From assembly GCA_963924555.1 (NCBI GenBank), contig OZ004586.1, forward strand, positions 4,360,501-4,424,500: 64,000 bases of DNA. The letters run 5' to 3'. The notes beneath the pieces are model-generated. The model saw only the letters and a list, made by a program, of their open reading frames with translations, ran no database searches and was not told the origin of the DNA. This document shows, piece by piece, positions 8,859-21,700 of this stretch (position 1 is its first letter; each line of letters opens with the position of its first letter). The position numbers were made by a program, and so were the translations under genes. The DNA comes from Crambe crambe (lineage: Eukaryota; Porifera; Demospongiae; Poecilosclerida; Crambeidae).

Positions 8859-11170
8859 ATGCAAGCAAAATCAGACCAAGTGATGATTCTGTTTCAGAAA
8901 TCCTTGACTCAATCCCACCTTCCAAAAAGCAGAAAATATCACATGAAGTTGAGCCATCACTTTTCTTAAGTGATAATACTTCAGAAGATCTTGCTATTCC
9001 ATCTTCTAAACAACCAAGAATTACTGTGCATCCTGTGAATTTGAAAGACTCCCTCCATGAGTCAGGAACTATTGAAGTATGTTTTTCTTCTCATGAAAAA
9101 AACATACAAAAAACCATCTGTCTGCCATCCTCAACAAAACAAAACGCAAATCACTACTGTCTCATCCCTGAATCTTCAATCAGATGAAGTTATAATTGTG
9201 AATGATTCCACACAGCAACAGTTACAGCAGGTAGCTATAACTCAGCTCTCAACTAGCAGGATACATAGAGATTGTAATCGAGAAAACAGTTGCTGGTTAA
9301 TATCAATTCTACAAATGATTAATACCACCAACATAAATCAATTTCTCTGGGGTAAGTTGTAGTATACATACATCCATTCATGTTAAGTATGTGATATAAC
9401 AGGTTTGCAGCACATTAATAAGATTCAATTGGAGTATCTAAATGTTTACACCTCACTACAAGACAAAAAAGCTGTAAATATCTTGAACCTGAAGGTATAG
9501 CTACTAAAGGAAAATCTAAACATTTTCACTATTTCAGGCTTTACTGGGCAATGTAAAACAAAGCCTAGCTAGTCCATCCCAACAAGATGCTGCTGAAGGT
9601 CTACAACATTTACTTGGTGTCTTGCTTGAAGGCATTCCTGTAAGTACCTAGTTAATTAAAGTAGCTACATTAGTATTACGTACCTTTGAAGTCATAATTA
9701 TTATCCCCAAGTTTTTCTACCACAAGATATATGCATATCATTTACCAAATAATGCTCCTAGCTACAATTAATGCCCACCTAATTTGAGTGCAGTCAATTA
9801 GTTTAACCTTTACCATGCAGGTATGCCAGAGAGAAAAATTATTCACTTTTAGTTATATGACAAAAGCATATTGCACTGCTTGTCATAATGATGGAAGCAA
9901 TAAGGTATAATTGTTTGTCAAATATATAGCTACATTCAATTGCCATGTACAATTGCATGTCATAGCTCCTAACCATCCTGTTCTCTTACTGGGAATGTAC
10001 CTCAATATGATAAACTGCTACTTTCCCCAGCATCCCATGCAGTGGAGAACACTTAGCTACTTCTTGAAACATAAATGGCTAGTAAACCACTTTAATAATG
10101 CATACGAGTTTAAATTCTCACAATAGCACAATGGCACAATGGTTCTTGTTCAATTCCATAGTACATGTACAGCACCTTTTTACTGCTTGTTTGTACAGAA
10201 ATCTTTCTGCATAGGAGTCCTCCCGGTAGCTTTACACAGATTTTACCAGTTCAGAGATGTGGAGGAAGAAAAATTTCCAGTATTATATTGTTCACTCAAA
10301 AAACATCGTGATGAAATAACTGTTAGTGATTTGATAAAATCAAATCATAATTTGGAAAAAAGTGGTAAATGGACCTAAGGATAGGTAGGTATATTAAAAC
10401 AATTTCAAAATAAATATTATCAGCTCAATTGTATGAATCAATAAAGAATGTGCAATTGTTGCAAAATTGCTGGAAGAGTACAAGTCACATCTAAATTGAA
10501 AGCATTACCGAAAAATTTGGTTATTGCATGCAATCGGACAATTGTTTTTGGCAGACGAATGTCAGGACCATACAGACGATGCCATCGACCAGTCATCATA
10601 GAGAGGTATCCTATTGGTCACTGAAATAGATAGCTTGTAGCTGTACTGTATGAATTCTTTAAACAATAAAGATGTAGCTATGTGAACATGCATTTTTACA
10701 GATTCTAATCAAATTTACAGGAATATCAGTTTCACAGAAGATAATGGAGATATTGTGGAATACAAGTTACAGAGTTTCATTGTAACATTAGTGCCCATAA
10801 TTTTCATACTCTTTCAACCCTTTTTATGTGTAGGTTCACCACGGTACTTCAGTAAAAAGTGGGCACTGTGAGGAACATTAGCTTCTTAGGTTATTAACTA
10901 CTCACCATGGCTTTTTTTTTTAGACACTGCATATGTAGTAAATCAGGATAATGCTCTGATCCACTATGATGATGATAAAGTTACTGAAGTTAGTGTGAGC
11001 ATAATCGACTCTAACTATGCTCATGCAGAGAAACGTCACACTGCTTCTTTACATTACTTCACAAATACCGGTATACTGAAGTTTATGTAGCTATGTTAAA
11101 GCTACATTAATTTTTTTAGGTACATGTTTTGGAAGTTGATGATAACAAGAAAGCTGTACAAAACTACAAG
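8859..11170 (+). pseudogene. USP-type deubiquitinase segments within the element
   Basis: After a Ser/Pro-rich linker (8859-9240), small exon-like segments show the ordered hallmarks of a peptidase C19 (USP) domain. These are a Cys box NRENSCWLISILQ with the candidate nucleophile codon at 9291; a QQDAAE box (about 9580-9598); a CXXC pair (about 9871-9883) and a second CXXC (about 10451-10462) as in the USP zinc ribbon; LPKNLVIACNR (about 10503-10538); a His-box-like VHHGTSVKSGH (about 10834-10866); and YDDDKVTEV (about 10965-10990). GT/AG sites border several pieces. The region lies between the integrase and the element's right end. Known USPs remove ubiquitin from proteins; a role for this copy is speculative. 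Individual defects are not listed. Confidence 0.7.
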
Positions 11171-12392
11171 GCTAGCACATTATCATAACCTTGTGATTGT
11201 GTCTGATCAATGATATTATTATATATAGGGATTCAAAATAGAGGAAGCAGCAATGTTTAACAAGAAAGTGTGTACAGTATAACTTTAGTGTAACAAAAAT
11301 ATTAGCTACTGTGCTAGCTACCTGACGAACAGAGAAATCTTACACAAAATAAGAAAGAGGATGAAAGGCAAGGTATAGCGCAGCAATAATTATGATTATA
11401 AGTGAAAAGGCTCAATGACCTATAGCTGTAGTAGTTTATCATGTCAGTTTAGTCTATTTTCTGTTGCTATGGAAGAAAAACGTGGAAACAGGTGACTGAA
11501 AAGTTTTGTGGCACTCCTACTACTAAAATAGAAGTCTAGCTGCCTTACTTTTGGTATAAAATGAAAGATACTAGTTGACCATATGTACTCAAGTAGTTTT
11601 AATTTTGTGCAGGGCTGGAGATGGCATGCCATTTGCCATTGATGGTTTAAGAAGCCATTTCACTATGTTGTTGTTCTTATGAGGAGATGAGTTACCTTCT
11701 TGTATCAGGGGCAGGAAAGGATACACTGGGGCAGCTTTACTCTTCATCTTGATCCCTCAAAACAAGTATATCACAACAAATCTCTCGATGAATTGGATGT
11801 TCAGCAGTGCACTATCAGTACTTGTTATTATCATTTTTTAATTATAATATGAAAGGAAATATGTGTAAAGTGACAGTATTAGTTGTTACATTATAGTATC
11901 CTTCTTTACTATAGCTTTTCTTGACAGCCAGACATGGGTAATCTGAAGAAACAGTATCATCGACATGATTTTTTTACAGGCACCTTTAAAAAGTACATAT
12001 GTACATATAAATGATCACTACCTAACAGATTAGTGGGGAAAAGGAGACTATACTTTTAACATCCAAGCTCCAAAGGTCCACAAAGTCGAACTACCATTGT
12101 TACTCGCAATTATACCCTCTAACACTTGAGAAACCAGCCTTTTTAAGAACTATGCTTGTTTAGCACTATACTAGCCCACTCTTTGCATTCTTTGAACTTA
12201 CCAATTGGCTATAGTTTAGCAGAAATTTGGCACACTACTTCTCCTCCCCTGTTCGTTTGGGGCAATTTAGCACGAATCGCCACTGCACCGGAAGTCCATT
12301 GCCGTAATACAATGTTAATTTTCGGAGAATACAAACAGTATCCGGAAAATTACTGCAAACTCAGCATAAAGAATGGCAGCTGTTTTAGTGTG
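11171..12392. other. Element interior, no clear coding
   Basis: AT-rich sequence with short open stretches only. It is probably the 3' part of the integrase-USP element's transcription unit or a non-coding tail. Confidence 0.4.
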
Positions 12393-13096
12393 AAGGTGGC
12401 GGGTAGGTATTTGCTCATGAATAATTCATGAGTTAATGAGGCGAGTAGTTGCACCGACTATGAGATGCTACAGTTGAAAACTACAGTTTAATACTGACTA
12501 ACACTTCCTACTCTACAACTGAGGGCAGACCAGACACTTGAGATCACTACCGTTGCAGAGAAACTCAACCACTAAGCAGCCATACCTCGATCGATTTTTT
12601 GACGTCAATTTTCTCAAACTGCAGCCATGTGCTGACCGTATTTTGTACTTTTTCTTATTATATGAACCAGTGGGCAGGGCCAGACGGAGAGATTTTGAAA
12701 AGAAGCCACTGTATGCGAGAGCTATGGCCCATCGATCGTTCGATCGACGGCTAAAAGCGATCAAAATTCAGGAGTGTTGGCTTTTCTGGCTAAAATCTCT
12801 CCGTGCCGCCCTGCATCTTGGTTTATACAACTGGAATAAGCACAAAAGACAGTCATCACAAGCCTGTAGTTCGAGAAAATTGACGTCAAAAAATCGATCG
12901 AGGTATGGCTGCTTAGCGGTTGAGTTTCTCTGCAACGGTAGTGTTCTTGAGTGTCTGGTTTGCCCTCAGATGTAGAGTAGGAAGTGCTAGTCAGTATGAA
13001 ACTGTAGTTTTCAACTATACCATCTCATAGTCGGTGCAACTACTCGCCTCATTAACTTATGAATTATTCATGAGCAAACGCATACCCGCCGCCTTA
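12393..13096. mobile_element. Long palindromic foldback element, about 700 bp
   Basis: The left arm (about 12393-12735) and right arm (about 12745-13096) are imperfect reverse complements over most of their length, and the centre is CGATCGTTCGATCG near 12739. The arms share landmarks such as GGCGGGTA at the tips, TTTGCTCATGAATAATTCAT, and ATCGATTTTTTGACGTC. The internal frame at 12538-12975 arises from the palindrome. It is inserted into the right part of the integrase element and absent from copy B. No transposase is present. Confidence 0.8.
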
Positions 13097-13940
13097 TGGA
13101 AAGCTTATTCAAGAAGGTAATGATGCATGCTTATGAAGTAGCTAGTTGCAGTATCATTAGACTTCCTGAGCTGAGAGTGCACCTAGTCCAAGTGTACAGG
13201 CTGAAAGTACCAGTGGAGAGAGTGGTCAAATTCCATTTCTCCATGAATTAGGAATTTGATTTTTTGTGAATTGATAGTGCTAAGATGTATCATTCCTGCC
13301 TGCAAATTTGTTTTGTTCTGAGAATTTTCTTGTGTATTTGATGTGATGCAAATTCCTACTTTTTCCACAAAATTACTTCCAATAGTGTCATTTCATTGCA
13401 AGACCCCAAGAAGACATTTCCCCCCATGGAAAGAGTACGATCTTTCCTGAGCCTAGATTCATGTGATATATTTCTACAGACTCAACTATTTGGTGAACAG
13501 CTGACGTATACTAACACAATATGGCAGCAAAGAAGTCAGAAATTGTGTTTGATCAATGCATGCACACACTTTATTGGAACATGTTTGATTTTTGATACAA
13601 GATAGTATATACCATAAACATCTATTGAGTCAATGCATGTCTTATACTGAAGAGGAGAATGGTTTTTGACCGCAATTAGTATTTTTATCAGCCATGATTT
13701 CATGCACTGAGAATTTATTTAAAAAGGTCTAGTAAAGTATTATTTATCAAGAGGAGGGTGAAGAAGTCATTAAAGTTTCATATAAGAAGTTTTCAGAAGT
13801 CATGATAGCCATAAGTGGAGAGTAACCAGCACACCAACACACCTGCTTCTTTTTTTCATTAAAATTGTGCCCATTACGTCACTTCCGGTTTATTATTAAA
13901 AATTGACGGTGGCGATTCAACTGATCTATGACACAGTATA

Positions 13941-15655
13941 TCATGTCAATCAATCAATCAATCTTAGCAATGTAAAGCCCAAAGGGCATATGCAAAATAA
14001 ACGGGGAAAAAAGAATGTCAAGTGACTGAGGGAGGCAACTCAGGTGTAACATAAAATGATTTATAACAAGTGATAAGTCAGGTTCTGGTGATGACAGAGC
14101 AGAGAGGATCCTGTCCACATTCATGAGGGAGGAGTGAGTTGTGATATAGTGTTCAAAGTATGAATTGCCCTCCAAATCTGACACATCACATCGAGGGCAA
14201 GGGCTGGAACCATATGAGGGCCTGGTCAGCTCCCTATACAGGTTCTGTAAGGCAGTGGTGCCGGCTGTGCCTCTATCCAGGGCTGCATCCCAGAGTTTTA
14301 TCCAGCTAGACTCCTTAGCAACCGCAGCTGCTATTCTGGTACTCATGTGCTCTTGACAGGATGATAGTAGCAGTTCCATGTCTCTATTAGTCACTTCACT
14401 CTTCAGCTCAGCTATAGAACACATCATCCCTAGGGTCTTCTTCACCAAACCATCCAAACCCAGACAAGATTCATGGAACTGGGACCCCTCTACGATCTGA
14501 AGTGGAACTTCACTGGGTGTGTCTCCCATGAGATGAGTGAGAAATAGATGACCGAGGGACTCTTCATTTGTGGATGCACGTTGGATGAAGAGGAGTTTCC
14601 GCTGTAGTATGCGTGCTGTCATTGAGGGCCACTCCAGAGCGAGTCTAGTAGCCCTGCCAGAGTGATGTCGGGGCAGTTTCAAGATTCGACGGCCGATCTC
14701 AGCTTGGAAAGGTTCAAGCTTATCCAATAGAGATTCAGTCAAGTACCAGTTTTCACTCCCAAATAGCAGGACTGGGACGACACAAGTTTCGAAGATGACT
14801 CTACCAGAGAGAGGATTTAGCTTTCCCTGGAAACCACCCATTGCTCCAAATGCAAAGAAGCTACTTCTTGCCCGTCCAATTGCAGTGTCGATTGACTTGT
14901 TTGCTGACAGGTCCCAGGACCACCAATATCCTAGGCACTTGGCAGAGGCAACTGGAGGGAGGGCCTGTTCCTTGATTGTGCAAATTGGCTCAGCAGGAGC
15001 TCTCTGGGATGAGACAATCACTACTTCACATTTAGATGCATAGCATTTGTGGCTACAAACTCCTCCACTCTTCCAATTTGGGAGTCTAGGGTGTCCCTGC
15101 TAGTACATAGTGTCCTAATATCATCTGCATGAGCAAAGCCCCCTGCATATAACCCAGCCACACATGGACCCAGCTAGTTCTTCTCTAGATGTTGTAGGAG
15201 GGGGTCCAGTATGAGCAGGAACAGGGTGGGGGAGAGGACCGAGCCCTGAAGGAGGCCACGCTCCATGGTGTGAGGTTCAGAGGTCTTCCCATTGAGTAGG
15301 ACATAACTCTTTGGGGCCGTGTACCAGGATCTCAGCAATCTCCATGTCTTCCCCATGATACCACACTCATATGCACGTTTCAGCAAAATAGGGTATCACA
15401 CTGAGTCGTAAGCCTTTTGCAGATCGAAGAAACACAGATATGCGGTGTCTCCTTCCCGTGCAAACTTGGATACAGCTTCAAAGGTGGAGAAGGTGGCATC
15501 TACACATGAGTTGTTCTTCACGAATCCCGTTTGGTTCCTATGGGGAATTCCTCGTTCAGTAAGGATGGGCTGGAGTCTGAGTAGCACTAGCCGCTCCATG
15601 GTTTTTGCAAGAACAGAGGTGAGTGTTATCCCGCGATAACTGTTAGTGTAACCTT
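13941..15655 (-). mobile_element. 5'-truncated non-LTR retrotransposon (LINE), copy A
   Basis: Read on the minus strand. Reverse-transcriptase motifs appear in order: YRGITL (about 15635), motif A FDLQKAYDS (about 15400), motif B GLLQGSVLSPTLF (about 15230) and a variant motif C AHADD (about 15125). A thumb/C-terminal domain follows (15021-13954, 355 codons), including a CPRC-to-HYITTH zinc-knuckle-like segment. The frame is broken between 15599-15396, 15386-15174 and 15021-13954, and the endonuclease part is missing, so the copy is dead. The 3' end carries an (ATTG)n-type tail (about 13946-13965), as in CR1/L2-like LINEs; clade is not certain. It abuts the ROCO promoter at 15655. Confidence 0.8.
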
Positions 15656-15734
15656 ATCGCGCATGCGCGGATGATCTATATACATAAGGGTGGGGCTGGT
15701 CTCGCCTATCCGTAGAAGTCCGACGATTATCGCG
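15656..15734 (+). promoter_or_regulatory. ROCO gene promoter with NRF1-like palindrome
   Basis: A CpG-rich island in AT-rich surroundings lies directly before the ATG at 15735. It contains GCGCATGCGC (15659-15668), identical to the consensus core of the metazoan NRF1 site, plus GGGTGGGGC. The same block, including the palindrome, is conserved before the duplicate first exon at 62228. Promoter identity is inferred. Confidence 0.5.
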
Positions 15735-15771
15735 ATGCTGAATGTGAGTGCAGCTGCCCTTTTAACTGAAG
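15735..15771 (+). CDS. ROCO exon 1 (start codon)
   Basis: ATG at 15735 opens MLNVSAAALLTE and ends in phase 1 before GTGAGT. The phase matches the acceptor of the death-fold exon at 23108. The exon and both flanks are duplicated at 62228-62264. Confidence 0.6.
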
Positions 15772-18700
15772 GTGAGTAAATAATCCATTTTAGTGTTTAG
15801 GGACCAAAATACATTTATTAATGGCCAAAAGTTTATTATTTAGCTACATTCTGCACATATGCGTGAATGAGGTTACAGAAGTTGGTTTGTGTGTCTGTCT
15901 ATCATTCAGGAGGTGCGGTGATAACTTATGGACTTTTGCCTTGTAGTAGTTGCTTTCGTGTAATAATAAAACTGGCAATGTACTTTTGGGGGCAGTAGCT
16001 TTTAGCTATGTGTGCCAAATGAGGGATGGAGTCTTTGAAATTAAAGTGATCAGGTAGTTGTGACTACACAGCACGCAAAGCGCGTCATCTGGTGGGGTCT
16101 GGGGGCATGCACCCCCAGAAAATTTTTGATTTTTAGGACCTTTTAGATTGAATCTGGTGCATTCTGAGGGAAATTTTTCAGCATTTGAAGTTCATAACTA
16201 TAAAGTGGTCAGGTAAATACCCCCATACCTGACCTAAGACTCCACCACTGCAAATATTGATGGCCTAAAAATAGTCCATAAGTGTAGGAATAGATATGGC
16301 AGGGGGTTTAGATTATTATCATTGACATAAGCATATGCATCACATTAAACCCCCCCCCAACTCCAGCTCCCCTTTTTTGATGATCACTTTTCTCTAATAA
16401 TATTTTGCTTTTATTCTTTGTTGAATATTTTGTACACTTGTTAGTGTACTGTATAGCTAGTACGGAATTAATTTACCATGAACATAATTACAGTATTGAC
16501 ACTGTCTGATCATGGTGTATGATAAGATGGACACTATCTTGAAGAGTTATATTCATGGTCATCTTGGATATTGGCAAGTGTGCAGTCATAACTATACAAA
16601 TAGGACCCAGCCATGTCTCTGTGTATAAAAGCAATTAGCTAATCATGATGAAAGAAGAAAATTTGACTACAATAATGATTATGTGCATTCCAATAACAAA
16701 TGAATATGTGACCACTCCCATTGGCCCAATAGTATATACCTCACAGGGCCAGCCACTGGAGGTCAAGTGACCATAATCATAGAGTTGAGTCATAAGTTAT
16801 CCAAGTTTTATTTAGCTATGTCATTATCATATCATTTACTTTTTTGACTGTAGGTACATTCTATAAGTATAGCTTGTGCCCCTCCCCCCTCTTACACTTT
16901 GCTTCCTACCCTGGCCTATGAAACCAAAGTTTTATTGCTTGCATGAGGAAGGTTACAGCACTTGGCTTGTGTATCTGTCTGCCTTATTTAGTGCTAATAG
17001 GAGTATAATTGCAATGCAGCATGCCACATCATATATATTTTCCACCAGATTATTAGAGTGTAAAACCTATATTATATGACACACTGCAGAAACAAAATTT
17101 AATGTGTAAAAGCAGCCCATCTTAGTTGCAGTTACTACAATTCATAAATGGATTCTTTTACATATTTGTTTTTACAGTATGCAGCCAAATATCTGAGTCA
17201 CTCGGGTATATGATTGCACCTGACTTTTGTGTGCAGTTCATTGGGTATTGAAATTCATGCCTCTTAAGTCACACAAAAACAGAATTGTTATTTCAATAAA
17301 CATAACTGTTAGGCAAGACTAATCATCATTGAAATAACTAAACAGTTTATTATACTCACCAAAAATATAGTGTCATTTTGACAGATTTCAAATGATTAAC
17401 CTCACCTAACTAAGTAGGTTTGTTAAAATAACAATTTTTTTTTGTAGTGATATGAATATGGTAGCAGGATTATCATTGACATAAGCATGTGCATCACATC
17501 ACAAGCCACTTTTCTCTAATCATTATCCTTTATTCGTGGTGTAATGAGGGTTACAGCACTTGGTTCGTGTATCTATCTGTCTGACTGTATCTTTATCTAG
17601 TGCTAGTAGGAGCAAAAGCAGAGTCTACATTTAGGGCTTACATAAAGGCATAAAGGCTAAACACAATCTACTAGCTATTGGAAAATGCAAAGCATTGTGG
17701 GACGAACTACACATTCAGTTAGCTGATGATGTCATCGTATTGCAAAGGACGAAACCAGAAGAACGTACATATGATATATATATAAATTATATATATTAGT
17801 GCCCTCTCATTCGACTCCCTAATGTGGAGCTCGCTTTGCTCACCCCAATTATCTATCAAGCAGCTTTATTGGGGGTATGTGGTTATGTAGGTGCAGTGAA
17901 AAATTAATATTGCATAAAGATTGCAATGCAGCATGCCACGTCAAATATTTTCCACCAGACTATTACAGTGTAGTTAGGTAGAACCTATTTATAGCACTAT
18001 GCAGAAACAAGCCACCCATGTTAATTAATTGCAGTTTTGCAACTCAGATAACCTAAAAATGGGTTTATTTTACACATTTGTCTTTACAGTGTGCAGCCTT
18101 TCATATCTTCATTATACTACCCCCTATAAGCTTGATTTATGTCTCAAAAGAGAGCTCTCTTTGAGAGCTTTCCAATGGTGTACTTAGCTACAACTTTACA
18201 CCCCCTCCCCCAAATATGGAAGACCTGACATGACCTCAGTATTTTTTTAAATTTTTTTTTAAATTACCACATACTTAGGAGGCCTTTGATACTCCTATCA
18301 TAGCTTCTATGGGCCTAGCTGCTTTGAATGAACTAATGGATTTCAAGGGGGGGTATGGTTCCAAACATATGAAGGGAGTTGTAAAAAAATGACACTTTTT
18401 CACATTTTCCTTCTTTCTTTTTTTTTGAAACCATACCCCCCCTTGAAATCCCTTAGTTCATTCAAAGCAGCTAGGCCCATAGAAACTATGATAGGAGTAT
18501 CAAAGGCCTCCTAAGTATGTGGTAATTTAAAAAAAAATACTGAGGTCATGTCAGGTCTAAGTACACCATTGGAAAGCTCTCAAAGAGAGCTCTCTTTTGA
18601 GACATAAATCAAGCTTATAGGGGGTAGTATAATGAAGATATGGACGTTTAAAAAATTTAATTTTTTATGGGATAATCCTCCCTTGTAGCAGCTAGGAAAA

Positions 18701-21700
18701 ATTATATATGAGTCACTTGGTCTTGTAGATTGATAATGGCTGATTTTTGTAGTTCATTGAGTATTGATATTTGTGCCTCTTAAGTCACACAGTAATAGGA
18801 AAAATGTTATTGGGTGAGCCCACATACTGATCATGATCCTTTTGTTGAGAGGTTGTCTTCTTTTGGAGGTCATTTTGTATGGAAAGTCCTATATTGAGAG
18901 GTTTGTCCTCCTCAGTATCATTTATTAGTTCATTATGCAAATTAAAATTATGTCAATATTAATAAGTTATTTATTTTGTGGTTAGATAACAAGATGCTGG
19001 ATTGATGTCCTCCTGTTTCATTGTTAATTCTAGATGATCAAAAGCTCAGTCAAAATTAACAAAGAGGTAAGCTACAAGGTATTTTTCTCAGCCACCGAGA
19101 GCTACAGCTCTATGTGTGGTAATTTCTCCATTTTAGGAGACATGGATACAATGTAGAAGCAACTATGCATGGGTATAACATCTCATGGCTTACAATTTCC
19201 CCTTTGCCACAGGCAATTGGTTCCTCCCCTTTTTGACATAGGTACGTATAGTATATTAGTGTAAGTTCAGCATGGCACCTCCTTCCCCTCCAGTCCCCAT
19301 GTACCCTTCATGGTCATGGACTCCTCATAATAATTTTGGGCATGAGTTTCTAATCCAAGAGATCAGGATGGTAGACTTCTTTATAATTGGGCAAGAAAAA
19401 CTAGCCCTACACTCAGTGATGATGACCTTTCACCCTATGTCCGTCCCAACATTGTAGTTTATTTCTATGATGACCTTGGTAAACTTGGCATGTGTGCTCA
19501 CCTGCATTTCCCATGCTATGTCTGTACTGAATTTTAGATAGCTGGACATCATGATGGACACTCGTACTAAAGCCACAATGTGCATGTAATGCCATCTAGT
19601 ATGAAAGCTAGGTTGTCAATTATGTCACAAATCTGTATTCCTGAGAAAGATTTATATGGACCTAAAGCAGAGGAGAAGGTATTTCTGACACTCTCCAAGT
19701 GCATTTTCTATCATGTAATGAATTGAGGGTTATTTTGGGTGTGGTTTCATTATCTTCTCTTTGAGATCATTTTGTATAACCAGATGTTGATCTGGGCAGT
19801 GGTCAGTGTCTGTTGTCCTCTCCTTGGAGGTTGTAAATGTTCTAGTTCCATGGCAGGGGCATGGTATTAATCCATGGTACAGAGGTCATCATTTTGGACG
19901 ATCCACTTGTAGTTACTGTAAATGGTTGTGGGAGGGGCTAAGGGTTGTAGTAAATATGAATGTATTATCCAACCTATTGTCCATAAGCTTAACATTACAA
20001 AAATTCACAGTAAGCATAGAAGTGATTTATAATTTTAACTTACTCACAGCTGTTCAGTAGAGAGAATCTACTGTACCAGATGCTGAATTGACTACTTTCT
20101 TCATTGTTACTTCTTTACGAGACCACAGACACCATAATCAGTGCCTCAGTCAACATTGGCACAGAAAGGTATAGTCTACTGCCTAATTGTGTGTAGGTAT
20201 AAACCCCATGCATGCATGTGCAGCTTGATTCGTGTCCATGGGCAGGGAGAATGTTTCTCCAATGGATACACATGGAGTAGTATTTCAAGATTTTAGTGGC
20301 ATTTGGCTCCTCTCCTTTCAGTTGAATAATTACTCTGAGTGAAATGAAGTTATGATTGAGTCCAATTGTGATTCATCTTGGTCGACCATAATAGATACTC
20401 TGCACTGTATCTCAGCTGTACAGTGATCAACATTTATCAGACTTTACCTACTAGCTACATCATTTACTTAGCAGCTTCTACTGCTTCAAATAATAGCAGC
20501 TACAGTTGGACTCATATGATACTGCTGGTAGTATTTTTAAATGATGACCCCTTACCTGAACCATTTGAATCATTCTTTACACATGGATACATGAGTGAGG
20601 ATTGCACGTAGTACACCCCTGGTTTATAGTATGTGAGTGTGCTCAGTGGTGGAGTAAAACTTATTTTATGATGTACTGAAAAATTACTAAACTACATGTA
20701 ATAATTATGTATGTTTCTGCTCTACAGAACTCTAGAGCTTTATTCTTCCCATCTCATTACTTTACTATAGTCCTACTAGAACCAAAAATTAAATGCCATC
20801 TTCTAATTCACAACCATTACTAAGAAAACATGGATAGTTCAGTGGGGCTAGCAGGATGCCATTTCTTTACTGTATGTATGTTAAAATATAAGCTATTCAC
20901 GCTACCTTTGGTATCTTGTTGTTCTTCTCTGTGCTTTAATTGGTGCTTTGCAGCGCCAGGAAGCAAGAAACTGGATTCTGTCTGACTCTAGTTTGAAACT
21001 CCAGCCACTGATTCATGTGCAGGTGTGATGTGATGTTCATGTGCAATATTATTTTTCTACTTAGTATGCAGTTGTCCTTGAAAAACAAACAAACAAACAA
21101 ATAAACAAACAAACAACATAAACAGCAACAAATAACAAATGTGTAAAAGCAGCCCATTGTTAGGTAATCTGAGTGGCTCAGATAGGATTAAAAATGGGTC
21201 ATTTGTTTAACTTTAAATACTTCATGCATGGAATGGATGGGTGTGGTGTCACTCACCTAGCAGATTGCACTTGATAATGGTGCATTGAAGATTTGTGCCT
21301 CTTTAGTCACACATAGGTAACTACCACTCTAATTCCAGCATGCTTTTGGAAATTTCACTCCATAAATTAATTATATGAGACTACATGAGAATTACAACAA
21401 ATAAATTGCTAGAAAAGCTCTGCAGGAGCAATAGGAAATATGTTATTGTGTGACCCCACATACTGATCATGATCCTTTTGTAGAGAGGTTGTCTTCTTTT
21501 GGAGGTTATTTCAGAGGCTTCAGAGTATCATTTATTAGTTCATTATGCAAATTAAAATTATGTTAATATTAATAAGTTATTTACTCTATTTTGTGGTTAG
21601 ATAAGAAGATGCTGGATTGATGTCCTCCTGTTTCATTATTAATTCTAGATGATCAATGGCTCAGTCAACATCGGCACAAAGAGGTAGGCTACAAGGTATT

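Larger units (their letters stand above)
4868..13940 (+). mobile_element. Ginger-like integrase element, copy A
   Basis: The outer parts (4868 to about 7560 and about 13519 to 13940) recur nearly identically around 52593-56590, which is what defines the ends. Parts in order: a CpG-rich left end with two AGTGATATGTGTT motifs (4877 and 4975), an integrase zinc-binding segment, a large intron-like region with a hairpin array, integrase core, GPY/F-type module, USP-type protease segments, a nested palindrome and a non-coding right end. No reverse transcriptase, RNase H, gag or envelope is seen. Coding segments are split by GT/AG introns, which suits Ginger DNA transposons better than LTR elements. 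It looks broken in at least a few places. The near identity of the two copies suggests recent duplication. The left limit may be the duplication border rather than the true terminus. Confidence 0.65.

Noticed and set aside
12538-12975. 145-codon open frame
   Set aside because: Lies wholly in the large palindrome; its two halves are reverse-complement reflections of each other, so it is not an independent gene.
14165-14356. Plus-strand open frame opposite the LINE (also at 61315-61506)
   Set aside because: Antisense shadow of the LINE C-terminal frame, duplicated only because the LINE is.
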